Below, piece after piece: positions 9,029-17,697 of a stretch of DNA of 61,969 bases. This stretch comes from an uncultured Sphingobacteriales bacterium. Lineage in GTDB: Bacteria > Bacteroidota > Bacteroidia > Chitinophagales > Chitinophagaceae. The notes beneath the pieces were generated by a model, which was given only the letters and a program-made list of their open reading frames with translations, did no database searches and had not been told where the DNA came from. The stretch spans positions 1-61,969 of the forward strand of contig CALMQS010000126.1 in NCBI GenBank assembly GCA_937871285.1, given 5' to 3'. Numbering within the stretch: position 1 is the first letter of the stretch; every line of letters starts with the position of its first letter. Made by a program: the position numbers and the translations under genes.

Positions 9029-9898
9029 ATGGTAATGAAAACAACTACGATCACATTGAGAACCCTGCAGACGGATGATACCCCGGCTGCAATGAAGCTG
9101 TGTGCCGCAGAAGGCTGGAACCAAACGGCAAACGACTGGAATTTTTTAATAGCAGATCCCCGGAATATTTGTATCGCCGCTGTATGCGCAAAAGAGATCA
9201 TTGCAACAACCACTGCCATTAACTATTCCGGCCAACTGGCATGGATTGGAATGGTACTGGTAAATAAAGTATACAGGGGAAAGGGAATAAGCAAATTAAT
9301 GCTTAACCACGTTTTCAAAAAACTGGAATCCTTTCCTTCGGTTAAGCTTGATGCTACAGCCCATGGGCAGCAGGTGTATAAAAAATTTGGTTTCCGGGAT
9401 GAGTACCACATTGCAAGAATGGTGAATACCACCGCAAAAAAAATAGCCATTCCCGACACTGATGTTTTGCCTGAGCAAATCGGGTCAGAACATATTCCCG
9501 GGATCATTGCCCTGGACGAAGTTGTTTTTGGCGTTAACCGGGCTCCGCTTATTGAAATGCTGATAAAAACCTATCCTCATAAAGCATGGGTATTAGTACG
9601 GGATAGCCGCATTACAGGATTTGCACTGGGAAGAAACGGAAGCAAATATCATCACATAGGTCCTGTAACAGCATCAGCGCCGTCAGATGCCGGTATACTT
9701 ATGCTGCACGCGCTGGATAAGCTTAATGGCCAACCGGTTGTTGTGGATGTGTTGTGTGATAAAGAAGAGCTGATGCATTCATTAACTGCTATCGGGTTCA
9801 GCACGCAACGCCATTTTACAAGAATGTACAAAACAGAAAATCCCTTCCCCGGAACCTGTAGCAGGCTGTATGCTATATGCGGGCCGGAGTTTGGGTAA
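9029..9898 (+). CDS. GNAT family N-acetyltransferase with two GNAT-like domains
   Basis: A 289-residue protein. The N-terminal half carries a recognisable acetyl-CoA site (LVNKVYRGKGISKLML, an R/Q-x-x-G-x-G/A motif around residues 75-90). The second half (from about 150) resembles the C-terminal GNAT-like domain seen in YitH-type proteins. No signal peptide. It begins 18 bases after the MFS gene, so the two are probably co-transcribed and may act on the same compound (inference). The acceptor substrate is unknown. Confidence 0.78.
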   Translation: MVMKTTTITLRTLQTDDTPAAMKLCAAEGWNQTANDWNFLIADPRNICIAAVCAKEIIATTTAINYSGQLAWIGMVLVNKVYRGKGISKLMLNHVFKKLESFPSVKLDATAHGQQVYKKFGFRDEYHIARMVNTTAKKIAIPDTDVLPEQIGSEHIPGIIALDEVVFGVNRAPLIEMLIKTYPHKAWVLVRDSRITGFALGRNGSKYHHIGPVTASAPSDAGILMLHALDKLNGQPVVVDVLCDKEELMHSLTAIGFSTQRHFTRMYKTENPFPGTCSRLYAICGPEFG

Positions 9899-9959
9899 AA
9901 GAAATGCTAACCTTTGCCCGCTCACAAAGAACATGAAGCCTATTATGGTTAGCCTGACA

Positions 9960-11315
9960 TTAGTACACTTTATTCCGCGCAAACGCGGTTTCAAGTGAAT
10001 GAACGATGAAGTCGCAGTCATCTTTTGTAATAACCAATGAAGGACGCAGGGTTAATACATTGCCTTCGATTACTTTAAATGCAACACCCTGTTCAAGGCA
10101 ATCGTACATGATCTGTTCCGCATATTCAGTTGCCCGCTCCTTTGTAGCCGGATCTTTAACAAGATCAATACCGAGATGCATCCCTTTGCCCGCCACATTA
10201 CCCATAACAGGGAAGCGATTTTGTAATTCAAGAAGCTGCTCCAGTAAATAATCGCCAAGCGTTGCCGCATTTTTTACCAGTTCATGCGATTCAATATAAT
10301 GAATAGCTGCAAGCCCTGCCGTGGCCGACAAAGGATTTTTTTCGTGTGTAAAATGTCCTATGGAACGGTGCTGCAAAACATTATACTTTTCTTTGGTTAC
10401 AATGCCGGCAAGGGGCAGCAATCCTCCGCCAAGCGATTTACCCAGCACCAGCACATCGGGTGTTACATAATGCTCACAGGCAAACCATTTGCCCGTTCTT
10501 CCCAGTCCCTCAATAATTTCATCAAAAATGAGGAATATGCCATGGGCATCGCAAATTTCCCTGATCTGTTGCCAGTATGATTGCGATGGCACTACCGGCG
10601 TAGCAGAAATGGGTTCGGCAACAATAGCGGCTATGTCGGGATTCCTTTGCAGGATGATCTTCAGTTGGCGCAGGTATTGCTCATCAATCGCCTCCTCCTC
10701 TTCCAGTGCCCACGGGTTCCGGTAATAGTTTGGAAATTCAATATGCAATGCGCCGGGCATCATGGGGCCCATACCAACAGAAAAATGCTCTTCCCCACCG
10801 ATGCTCGACGACTGGAATCCATTACCATGATAAGAATCCCAGTAAGAAACCGTTTTCCACCTCCCTGTTACATGCTTAGCCAAAGCAACAGCCATTTCAA
10901 TGGCTTCAGACCCGCCGGGACAAAATAATACACGGGTAAGTTCGTCCGGTATTATTGCAACTAATTTTTTTGCCAGCTCAACAGCGGGAATATTGGTATA
11001 ACGCCGCGGGGTAAACGCCAAATGGTGCCGCAATTGTTGTTGTACCGCCGCTATCACCTCCGGGTTGGAAAACCCTGCGTTATGTACCCCGTTGCCGTGC
11101 AGGTCCAGATAACGCCTGCCCTGCATATCCTCAATCCAGGCTCCTTCGGTTTTTACCAGCACATTCATTACCGGTGTAGATAAAGCCTGGTGTAAAAAGT
11201 ATTTTGCATCTTCTTCCAGCCAATGCCGGGTTGTTTCACTCAGCTTTTCTACATACGCTGATCTTAAGCTACCAGTATTCGTGTCGCCCTGTTCTTTTGA
11301 AACCTGATGATTCAT
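9960..11315 (-). CDS. Class III PLP-dependent enzyme, PbfA-like (aminotransferase fold)
   Basis: A 451-residue fold-type I class III enzyme. Lys293 in LGKSLGGGLLPLAG is the PLP lysine and Asp265 in IFDEI pairs with the cofactor nitrogen. The stretches DAKYFLHQALSTP (36-48), LHGNGVHNAGF (72-82), PRRYTNIPAVELAKKL (103-118) and GHFTHEKNPLSATA match what I recall of (R)-1-hydroxy-2-aminoethylphosphonate ammonia-lyase (PbfA) rather than ordinary ornithine or acetylornithine aminotransferases. A second, clearly homologous gene lies at 43283-44635. No other phosphonate gene is visible nearby, so the exact reaction is open. Confidence 0.72.
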   Translation of the reverse strand: MNHQVSKEQGDTNTGSLRSAYVEKLSETTRHWLEEDAKYFLHQALSTPVMNVLVKTEGAWIEDMQGRRYLDLHGNGVHNAGFSNPEVIAAVQQQLRHHLAFTPRRYTNIPAVELAKKLVAIIPDELTRVLFCPGGSEAIEMAVALAKHVTGRWKTVSYWDSYHGNGFQSSSIGGEEHFSVGMGPMMPGALHIEFPNYYRNPWALEEEEAIDEQYLRQLKIILQRNPDIAAIVAEPISATPVVPSQSYWQQIREICDAHGIFLIFDEIIEGLGRTGKWFACEHYVTPDVLVLGKSLGGGLLPLAGIVTKEKYNVLQHRSIGHFTHEKNPLSATAGLAAIHYIESHELVKNAATLGDYLLEQLLELQNRFPVMGNVAGKGMHLGIDLVKDPATKERATEYAEQIMYDCLEQGVAFKVIEGNVLTLRPSLVITKDDCDFIVHSLETAFARNKVY

Positions 11316-11472
11316 AAAAGGAAATATTTACGCTGTTGCTATGAAAGCCTATTTACCATTTAAAACTTCCGCGGGCCTGGCAAATTAGGATGCATTCCAA
11401 ATTACCGGCGACCTGATTGATCAGGACACGCCCCTCCTATCACCTCATAGCTGACGGCTCCTGACTGCTACC

Positions 11473-12732
11473 TTACCCAAACAATATCATGGCAATAATT
11501 AAAGTAAAAATAATATTAAAAAACTGTGCGATAAGGAACGCGTAAAGCGGTTTACGGTTATTGGTTTGAAAGAGGTCCCTGAAATTGGTTTCAAGCCCTA
11601 TGCTGGTAAAGGCCAGGGAAAACCAAAGCGTTTGAATATTCTTTAGAGGCGCTTTTACTTCCGACACTACCGATGCGTTCAACAGGAATGAAAAAAGCAA
11701 TGATGCGGCCACGAATCCTACTACAAATTTGGGAAATCGTTCCCATATCAAACCTAATGTAGGCTTCTGGTCTACGCCGGGTATATCACTTTTTTTAGAA
11801 TAGGTCCAATATACAGATATAGCGAATGCCGCTAACCCTAATAATACATTCTGAGAAAATTTTACAATGGTGCTGATCTTCAGCGCTTCTTCCCCAACCA
11901 GTGTCCCGGATGCTACTACGGCGCCGGTAGTATCAATAGTGCCGCCCAGCCATGCGCCGGTTACCGCTTCCGGGAAGCCAAAATAAAGCGCTATGTAGGG
12001 CATAAAGATCATCATGGGAATGGCGGTAATCAATACCAGGGAAACAACGTACGACAACTTTTTAGGATCACCTTTTATGGCTCCGGAAGTGGCAATGGCT
12101 GCCGATACACCGCAAATAGACACAGCGCTGGACAGCATCATCCCTAATTCATCATCAATCTTCATTTTTTTACAAACCCAGTAAGCGAAATACCATACGG
12201 CTAATACTACTAAAACCGCTTGCAGCAGGCCCTTTGAACCAGCTTTTAATACATCCGAAAAAATAATGGAAGTGCCCAGCAGCACCAGCCCGATCTTTAC
12301 GAACATTTCGGTAGTAAGCGTTTCCCTGAACCAGTTGGGTAGTTTCATGGTATTGCCAATCAGTAATCCGATAGCCAGGCTGAAGATCACGGATTCCAGG
12401 TTCAGTTCGTGCATTGTTTTATTACCTGTTATTACCAGCGCGATAACCGTAAGCAGGAAAACCACGGGAAATACGAGCAGAAGGTTTCGTATAGACCTGC
12501 CTGTTAGCCAGGTACCTGCGAGCGCTATAGCAAACGTAATTAAAAATTGCACACCGATCTCCGACAGATTATGCCCGGAAAAAACGTTGCTGAATAATTG
12601 TTCCGTATTGCTCCATTTGAAAGCGGGTACAGGAAAATATAATCCTGCGATAGCCAGGAAAATTAGCGCAAAGCCCAGTATCACCACTGTCCAGTCTTCT
12701 GTAATGCTGATCCCTTTTTTTTGTCCAGTCAT
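11473..12732 (-). CDS. YeiH/UPF0324 family putative sulfate exporter
   Basis: A 419-residue integral membrane protein with about ten hydrophobic helices. It matches the Cons_hypoth698/YeiH family through the glycine-rich SAVSICGVSAAIATSGAIKG region (about residues 205-224) and the GGTIDTTGAVVASG loop (about 264-277). Family members are annotated as putative sulfate exporters, though transport has rarely been shown. It reads in the same direction as the Ca/Na antiporter gene 50 bases upstream, so they may share a transcript. Confidence 0.82.
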   Translation of the reverse strand: MTGQKKGISITEDWTVVILGFALIFLAIAGLYFPVPAFKWSNTEQLFSNVFSGHNLSEIGVQFLITFAIALAGTWLTGRSIRNLLLVFPVVFLLTVIALVITGNKTMHELNLESVIFSLAIGLLIGNTMKLPNWFRETLTTEMFVKIGLVLLGTSIIFSDVLKAGSKGLLQAVLVVLAVWYFAYWVCKKMKIDDELGMMLSSAVSICGVSAAIATSGAIKGDPKKLSYVVSLVLITAIPMMIFMPYIALYFGFPEAVTGAWLGGTIDTTGAVVASGTLVGEEALKISTIVKFSQNVLLGLAAFAISVYWTYSKKSDIPGVDQKPTLGLIWERFPKFVVGFVAASLLFSFLLNASVVSEVKAPLKNIQTLWFSLAFTSIGLETNFRDLFQTNNRKPLYAFLIAQFFNIIFTLIIAMILFG

Positions 12733-12782
12733 GAATTTTTTTTGTGCTAATGTAAAATAATATTTTCAGTTTGCCGTGCGGC

Positions 12783-13775
12783 TTATGCACGCAGGAATAT
12801 TAAAGTGCTTAAGTATATCAGGTAAGCGATAACGAACCCTATGCCTTCCCGGCGGGATACCATGCGGCCGCTTCTGAAAACAGGATAACAAACGATAGCT
12901 ACAGCTGCAGCCAGCGGAAGATCGAACCACAGTATCTCACGGCTTACATCAATACCATTGGGAGAGGCAATGCAGGTTATGCCAAGAATCACCAGGATGT
13001 TGGCAATGCTGCTTCCGATGAGATTGCCAACTGCCACGTCCCGGTCGTTTTTTGCAGTGGCTACAAGGGTTGTGGCCAGCTCAGGCGCAGAAGTGCCGAT
13101 GGCAACGATGGTTAACCCGATCACTGCATCCGAAACGCCTAAATTAAGTGCGATCTCTACAGATCCCGCCACCAGTAAATTGGCTCCAAGTATTGAAAAC
13201 CCTATTCCTGCTATTAAAATGATCGTGTTGTTGATAATGGAAGAGCGCCCGCCGTTTTTTTCCAGTAGTGCTTTGGAACTGAACTCTTCTTCATACTCCT
13301 TACGCATGGCGGCGGTTTCACGTTTGCTCAGCCTGACCAGTGCGATTGTATAAACCACGGCAGCCAGCACAAGTAAGATCCCTTCAAGACGGCTCAATAC
13401 GCCATCCAGCGCCATAATGATTAAGGCAACTGCTGAGGCAATCATTACCGGCACATCGAAACGAATACTTAAAAGCTGCAGGGGCAGGGGTTTTATAGCC
13501 GCGCTTAAACCAAGAATAAAAAGAATATTAAGGATGTTTGTTCCGGCAATGTTTCCTACGGCGAGTGATCCTATGTTATCGGAAACCGCCGTAATACCCA
13601 CGGCCAGTTCCGGCATGCTGGTGCCTACCGAAACTACGGTTAATCCTATAATCATTGGTTTTACGCCCAGCATGACTGCAATCCGTGCTGCACCCCGTAA
13701 AACGAGTTCGGCCCCTAACAAAATGATTACAAGACCGCCAAGAAAGCTGATAGCAGGGTGAAGCTCCATAAGCAT
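12783..13775 (-). CDS. Calcium/sodium antiporter (YrbG-like, CaCA superfamily)
   Basis: A 330-residue inner-membrane exchanger with about ten helices in two inverted halves. The two alpha-repeat signatures are visible: SVGTSMPELAVG near residues 50-61 and AIGTSAPELATT near 225-236, whose acidic residues bind the cation. The start may be Met1 (13775) or Met3 (13769). It is divergent from the universal stress protein gene. Confidence 0.9.
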   Translation of the reverse strand: MLMELHPAISFLGGLVIILLGAELVLRGAARIAVMLGVKPMIIGLTVVSVGTSMPELAVGITAVSDNIGSLAVGNIAGTNILNILFILGLSAAIKPLPLQLLSIRFDVPVMIASAVALIIMALDGVLSRLEGILLVLAAVVYTIALVRLSKRETAAMRKEYEEEFSSKALLEKNGGRSSIINNTIILIAGIGFSILGANLLVAGSVEIALNLGVSDAVIGLTIVAIGTSAPELATTLVATAKNDRDVAVGNLIGSSIANILVILGITCIASPNGIDVSREILWFDLPLAAAVAIVCYPVFRSGRMVSRREGIGFVIAYLIYLSTLIFLRA

Positions 13776-13868
13776 GCGGTGTTTATACCGTTTGTATTGT
13801 CAATGAATTCAAATATCGTTAATTTAGCAACAAAGAGAATAATATACAGAAAACACAATATAAACCTA

Positions 13869-14717
13869 ATGACGAAACGAACAAGATTGATAGCGCTTAT
13901 TGATTTTTCATTGTATGCCCACGCGATTGCAGAACTGGGAAACAGGTGGTGTAAAATTGCAGATGCTGATCTGTTATTATTGCATAAAGTTCCGGGAATA
14001 GTACCTGGCATGGCTGACGGAGAAACAAGGCTTGAGATCATTAAAAGTGAAAAAGAGGAGGCGCTTCTGAAATTGATGAAACTGGCTGAGGGAAAATTTC
14101 CGGAAGACATAAACGTAAAATTTCACGTTACAGATAGAAACCTGCTGCTTGAAATATCTGACCTGATGAAACAGGGTTTTAATGATTATGTGATCCTTGG
14201 CATTAAGGGAACGGGGATGTTAAAAAAGATATTAATGGGAAGCACTGCCACGAAAATTATAAACGAATTGAATGCAATAACGGTAGCTGTTCCCGACAAG
14301 CTTTGCACGGCATCGAGCAAATTATGTAACCTCGTTCCCAAACATATAGTTGTTACCATTAACGACAGGTATGCGCTTAATGAACCGGCCTTTAACAACT
14401 TTCTTGACACGTTCAGGGGCAGTATCGGGCAGATCCAATTTATGTCGGTTATTCACACGGAAGACGCTGCAGCCGAAATCGAATCTTATCTGAAAACGCT
14501 TCAGGAAAGATATAACGGAAAGGTACCTTCAAGCTACAGCATTTTCAAAGGAACAAACGTTTTTAATGAGGTCAGGAAGAATGTTCAGATAAACAGTGAT
14601 ACCATTCTGGTGGTTCAAAAAGGCTCCAGGTCGCTTACCGACCAGCTTTTCCGGAAATTCCTGATTAACCAGCTCGTTCATGACGGTTCCCTGCCGCTGG
14701 TGATTATGCCTTCATAA
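13869..14717 (+). CDS. Universal stress protein with tandem UspA domains
   Basis: A 282-residue soluble protein with two UspA-like halves. The first contains LIALIDFSLYAHAIAELG at the start and ILGIKGTGMLKKILMGSTATKII, a nucleotide-loop-like segment near residue 115. The second half (from about 155) is more divergent. The ATG at 13869 is preferred over the in-frame ATG at 13758, which would add 37 residues unlike the family and overlap the divergent antiporter start. It sits between ion transporters, which fits a stress role but proves nothing. Confidence 0.85.
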   Translation: MTKRTRLIALIDFSLYAHAIAELGNRWCKIADADLLLLHKVPGIVPGMADGETRLEIIKSEKEEALLKLMKLAEGKFPEDINVKFHVTDRNLLLEISDLMKQGFNDYVILGIKGTGMLKKILMGSTATKIINELNAITVAVPDKLCTASSKLCNLVPKHIVVTINDRYALNEPAFNNFLDTFRGSIGQIQFMSVIHTEDAAAEIESYLKTLQERYNGKVPSSYSIFKGTNVFNEVRKNVQINSDTILVVQKGSRSLTDQLFRKFLINQLVHDGSLPLVIMPS

Positions 14718-14734
14718 GCCTTTCATAAAATTGG

Positions 14735-15739
14735 CTATTGTGTCTCTGCATCATCTTCGTGCGTATGGCGGGTGTTGCGTGAGATATTATCTATCGTCCA
14801 TGCTATTTTTTTTTCAAATGGATGTTGCCGCACGGTACATTCCATCTTATGGCATATGTTGCAGGAGAAATCGAGGCAGGCATCTGCATGTATGAAAAGC
14901 TCTACCGATTCTCCAAATTCTTTTTGTATTAGCAATGAAAGTGCATCCATTTCGGTATGTGCTTCCTTTACATTAAGATACCAGGGAACGGTAAGATGGC
15001 AGTCCATATGCAGCACATTGCCGTATTTAATAATACGGAGATTGTGCAGGTCAATCCAGTTTACGCGCCTGTTGGCATTTAGCAATGCCACCATTCTTTG
15101 CAGCAGGGCCTTATCGGCTTCATCCATGATGCCTGCAACAGAGCTTCTTACAATTTGGTAACCGGTATAAATAATAAAAAATGCGAATCCGGCAGCAACG
15201 GCGCTGTCTATCCATTGAAGGTGGGTAAACCATATGAGCGTCAATCCTGCTATAATTCCCAACGTAGACCATGTATCGCTTTGCAAATGCTTACCGCTCG
15301 CAACCAATGCCAGGGAATTGTTTTGTTTTCCTGTTTTTACACAATAGCTTCCGGTTATATAATTGATAGCCGCTGTAATAGCGATGAGCAGAATGCCATA
15401 GTCTAATTTTTTTAACTCCTGCGGATAGATAAAATGATTAATGGATTCATAAATAATAAAAACACCTGCTATCATCATCAGCCCGCCTTCTGCGGCAGCA
15501 GAAAGGAATTCGGCTTTGCCATGGCCGTAAGGATGATTGGCATCACGTGGTTTGGCTGCAATATATAATCCAAAAAGACTGATAAATCCTGCTGTTATAT
15601 TTACGGTGCTTTCCAATGCATCTGTAAGTACGGATACAGACCTGGTAAGATACCATGCAATGATTTTAATGATAAATAAAACCACTGCTATAACGGTTAC
15701 TATTTTTTGCAGTCGTAAATTAATCCGGGCAGTATGCAA
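14735..15739 (-). CDS. Cation diffusion facilitator (CDF) family transporter
   Basis: A 334-residue metal/proton antiporter with six helices and a C-terminal cytoplasmic domain. Seen: LTDALES in helix 2, the signature KPRDANHPYGHGKAEFLSAA in the following loop, and HLQSDTWST with His and Asp four residues apart in helix 5 (metal site). The only usable start is a TTG at 15739; an in-frame stop lies a few codons upstream and no ATG is near. The C-terminal tail carries a cysteine/histidine cluster (HADACLDFSCNICHKMEC), unusual for the family and possibly metal-binding. Metal specificity unknown. Confidence 0.88.
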   Translation of the reverse strand: MHTARINLRLQKIVTVIAVVLFIIKIIAWYLTRSVSVLTDALESTVNITAGFISLFGLYIAAKPRDANHPYGHGKAEFLSAAAEGGLMMIAGVFIIYESINHFIYPQELKKLDYGILLIAITAAINYITGSYCVKTGKQNNSLALVASGKHLQSDTWSTLGIIAGLTLIWFTHLQWIDSAVAAGFAFFIIYTGYQIVRSSVAGIMDEADKALLQRMVALLNANRRVNWIDLHNLRIIKYGNVLHMDCHLTVPWYLNVKEAHTEMDALSLLIQKEFGESVELFIHADACLDFSCNICHKMECTVRQHPFEKKIAWTIDNISRNTRHTHEDDAETQ

Positions 15740-15801
15740 TAGTGTGTATTTTCAGGTAAAGGTATTTTTTATCTCCCTATCAGCAGTGAACTTCCGGAAA
15801 C

Positions 15802-15840
15802 AAAAAAAGGCTCGCTGAAATTGTATTCAGCAAGCCTTTA
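15802..15840 (-). terminator. Intrinsic terminator after the small lysine-rich gene
   Basis: On the minus strand AAAGGCTTGCTGAA and TTCAGCGAGCCTTT form a 14-bp stem with one mismatch, followed by a run of T. It lies 27 bases past the stop codon of the gene at 15867-16184. Confidence 0.85.
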
Positions 15841-15866
15841 TGCTGCTATACTATCCCTAATCCCGG

Positions 15867-16184
15867 CTATTGCTTGTTTTCTTTAAATCTTTTATCTGCC
15901 GTGCCGTCTTTTTTTACATGCTGGCTGTGTTTCTTATACCTTTTATCCGGCGTACCATCTTTTTTTAAAGGGGCAGCGGTTGCCGTAGCGGAGGATTCTT
16001 TAACTGCGGCCGTTGTTTGTTTCTGATGGTCTGCTGTTTTTACCGCATGTGTTTTGGCATGTGCAACATCTTTTTTAACGGTCTTTGTTTTTTCCTGTGC
16101 CGGTTGGGCAGGTTGGGTTTGCTGTGCGAACAGGGCGCTTCCTGTGAACAGCATAATGAAGCAGGCAAAAATGATCTTTTTCAT
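15867..16184 (-). CDS. Small exported lysine-rich protein with KKDGTxDKR repeats
   Basis: A 105-residue protein. A clear signal peptide (MKKIIFACFIMLFTGSALFA, then QQ) is followed by a Lys/Ala/Thr-rich linker. Two copies of the motif KKDGTPDKRYK and KKDGTADKRFK sit at the C-terminus, separated by KHSQHV. Strongly basic and low in complexity, so probably unstructured in the periplasm. The repeat resembles a short motif I associate with other small Bacteroidota secreted proteins, but no function is known to me. It has its own terminator, and a long spacer lies upstream, so it is monocistronic. Confidence 0.75.
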   Translation of the reverse strand: MKKIIFACFIMLFTGSALFAQQTQPAQPAQEKTKTVKKDVAHAKTHAVKTADHQKQTTAAVKESSATATAAPLKKDGTPDKRYKKHSQHVKKDGTADKRFKENKQ

Positions 16185-16382
16185 AATTGTATTTTTTATG
16201 AGCGTATGTACTGCATAATTAGTTCCAAAAAATTGCCGGAAGCTATAACCGGTTGTTAATGCGCTTGTATTAACTATTACTTTACAATGGTAAGGGCAGG
16301 CAGAAGCAGCAAAAAGTAATTATTTATTTGAATAGCGGTAAGCCAAACATGAACGGTTGTTAGTTAGATGCCTCAATTGGCT

Positions 16383-16390
16383 TATTTTTG
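16383..16390 (+). promoter_or_regulatory. Candidate Bacteroidota -7 box for the acyl-CoA dehydrogenase gene
   Basis: TATTTTTG fits TANNTTTG and lies 21 bases before the ATG at 16412. No good -33 TTTG at 19-21 bases was found (a TTG lies about 23 bases upstream). Confidence 0.45.
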
Positions 16391-16411
16391 TTTCTTTTAA
16401 ACGTAAGCACT

Positions 16412-17566
16412 ATGCAATTCCAGTTGAATGAAGAACAATTGATGATTCAGCAAGCGGCACGCGATTTTGCACAAAATGAATGTTTGCCGGGTGTAATTGA
16501 AAGAGATGAAAAACAGCAGTTTCCCAAAGAGCAGGTTTTGAAATTAGCCGAGCTTGGTTTTATGGGAATGATGGCTGCACCCGGATATGGTGGTGCGGGC
16601 ATGGATACCATCAGCTATGTTCTGGCTATGGAAGAGATCAGTAAGGTAGACGCGAGCGTTAGTGTATGCATGAGTGTAAATAACAGCCTGGTGTGCTGGG
16701 GACTGGAAAAATATGGGAGTGAGGAACAAAAGCAGCAATACCTTGTTCCGCTGGCGCAGGGACGTAAAAACGGAGAGTTGTATATCGGCGCTTTCTTACT
16801 GAGCGAGCCGGAAGCAGGCAGCGATGCCACTTCGCAACACACGATAGCGGAAGATAAAGGAGATCATTACATCATCAACGGAACCAAAAACTGGATAACC
16901 AACGGTGGAACGGCAAGTGTGTACCTGGTTATGGCGCAAACGGATGCGGCGAAAGGCAGCAAAGGCATTAATACCTTTATTGTTGAAAAAAATACAGCCG
17001 GTATAACCATTGGCCCAAAAGAAAATAAACTGGGGATCAGGGGAAGCGACACACACAGCATTATGTTCCAGGATGTGAAAGTGCTCAAAGAAAACCGTAT
17101 AGGCGATGACGGCCTTGGATTTAGCTTTGCTATGAAAACACTTGCCGGCGGACGTATTGGTATTGCGGCCCAGGCACTGGGTATAGCTTCCGGCGCTTAT
17201 GAACGGGCAGTTGAGTATTCCAAACAACGGAAAGCCTTTGGAAAAGAAATAGCGCAGCACCAGGCCATACAGTTTAAACTGGCAGATATGGCTACGCGTA
17301 TTGAAGCCGCCAGGTTATTGTGTTTACGGGCCGCATGGGAAAAGGATAACGGCGATGATTATACGCTTAGCAGTTCCATGGCTAAAGTGTTTGCCTCTGA
17401 AACAGCCATGTGGGTTACTACAGAGGCCGTGCAAATTCATGGAGGCTATGGTTATGTAAAGGAGTATCACGTGGAACGCCTGATGCGGGATGCTAAAATT
17501 ACTCAGATATACGAAGGCACCAGCGAAGTGCAAAGAATAGTAATAGGAAGAGGGATATTGAAGTGA
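16412..17566 (+). CDS. Acyl-CoA dehydrogenase
   Basis: A 384-residue FAD enzyme of the short/branched-chain acyl-CoA dehydrogenase group, catalysing alpha,beta-dehydrogenation of an acyl-CoA. Family signatures are seen: GAFLLSEPEAGSDA (FAD/substrate contact), GTKNWITNGG, LGIRGSDT, and the C-terminal IYEGTSEVQR, whose Glu is the catalytic base of SCAD-type enzymes. The ATG at 16412 is chosen over a TTG eight codons upstream, giving a normal family length; the TTG lies inside a candidate -7 box. Chain-length preference cannot be read. Confidence 0.93.
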   Translation: MQFQLNEEQLMIQQAARDFAQNECLPGVIERDEKQQFPKEQVLKLAELGFMGMMAAPGYGGAGMDTISYVLAMEEISKVDASVSVCMSVNNSLVCWGLEKYGSEEQKQQYLVPLAQGRKNGELYIGAFLLSEPEAGSDATSQHTIAEDKGDHYIINGTKNWITNGGTASVYLVMAQTDAAKGSKGINTFIVEKNTAGITIGPKENKLGIRGSDTHSIMFQDVKVLKENRIGDDGLGFSFAMKTLAGGRIGIAAQALGIASGAYERAVEYSKQRKAFGKEIAQHQAIQFKLADMATRIEAARLLCLRAAWEKDNGDDYTLSSSMAKVFASETAMWVTTEAVQIHGGYGYVKEYHVERLMRDAKITQIYEGTSEVQRIVIGRGILK

Positions 17567-17697
17567 GGGAGGGTGGGGTGTGAGGGATGAGGTGTAAGGT
17601 GTAAGGGATGAGGTGTGAGGTATGAGGGATGAGGTGTAAGGTATGGGGTGTGAGGTTGCAGGGTACAAGGATTAAGGGATAAAGCAATAAGAAAGTC
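17567..17697. repeat. GAGGTGTAAGG word repeat
   Basis: About 110 bases made almost only of GAGGTGTAAGG / GAGGTGTGAGG / GGATGAGGTGT words in direct order, between the acyl-CoA dehydrogenase stop and the yggS start. Relatives lie at 20508-20530, 33258-33300 and 41505-41590. Confidence 0.85.

Noticed and set aside
13758..13868. Longer start for the universal stress protein
   Set aside because: Adds 37 atypical residues, overlaps the divergent antiporter start, and the UspA fold begins right after the ATG at 13869.
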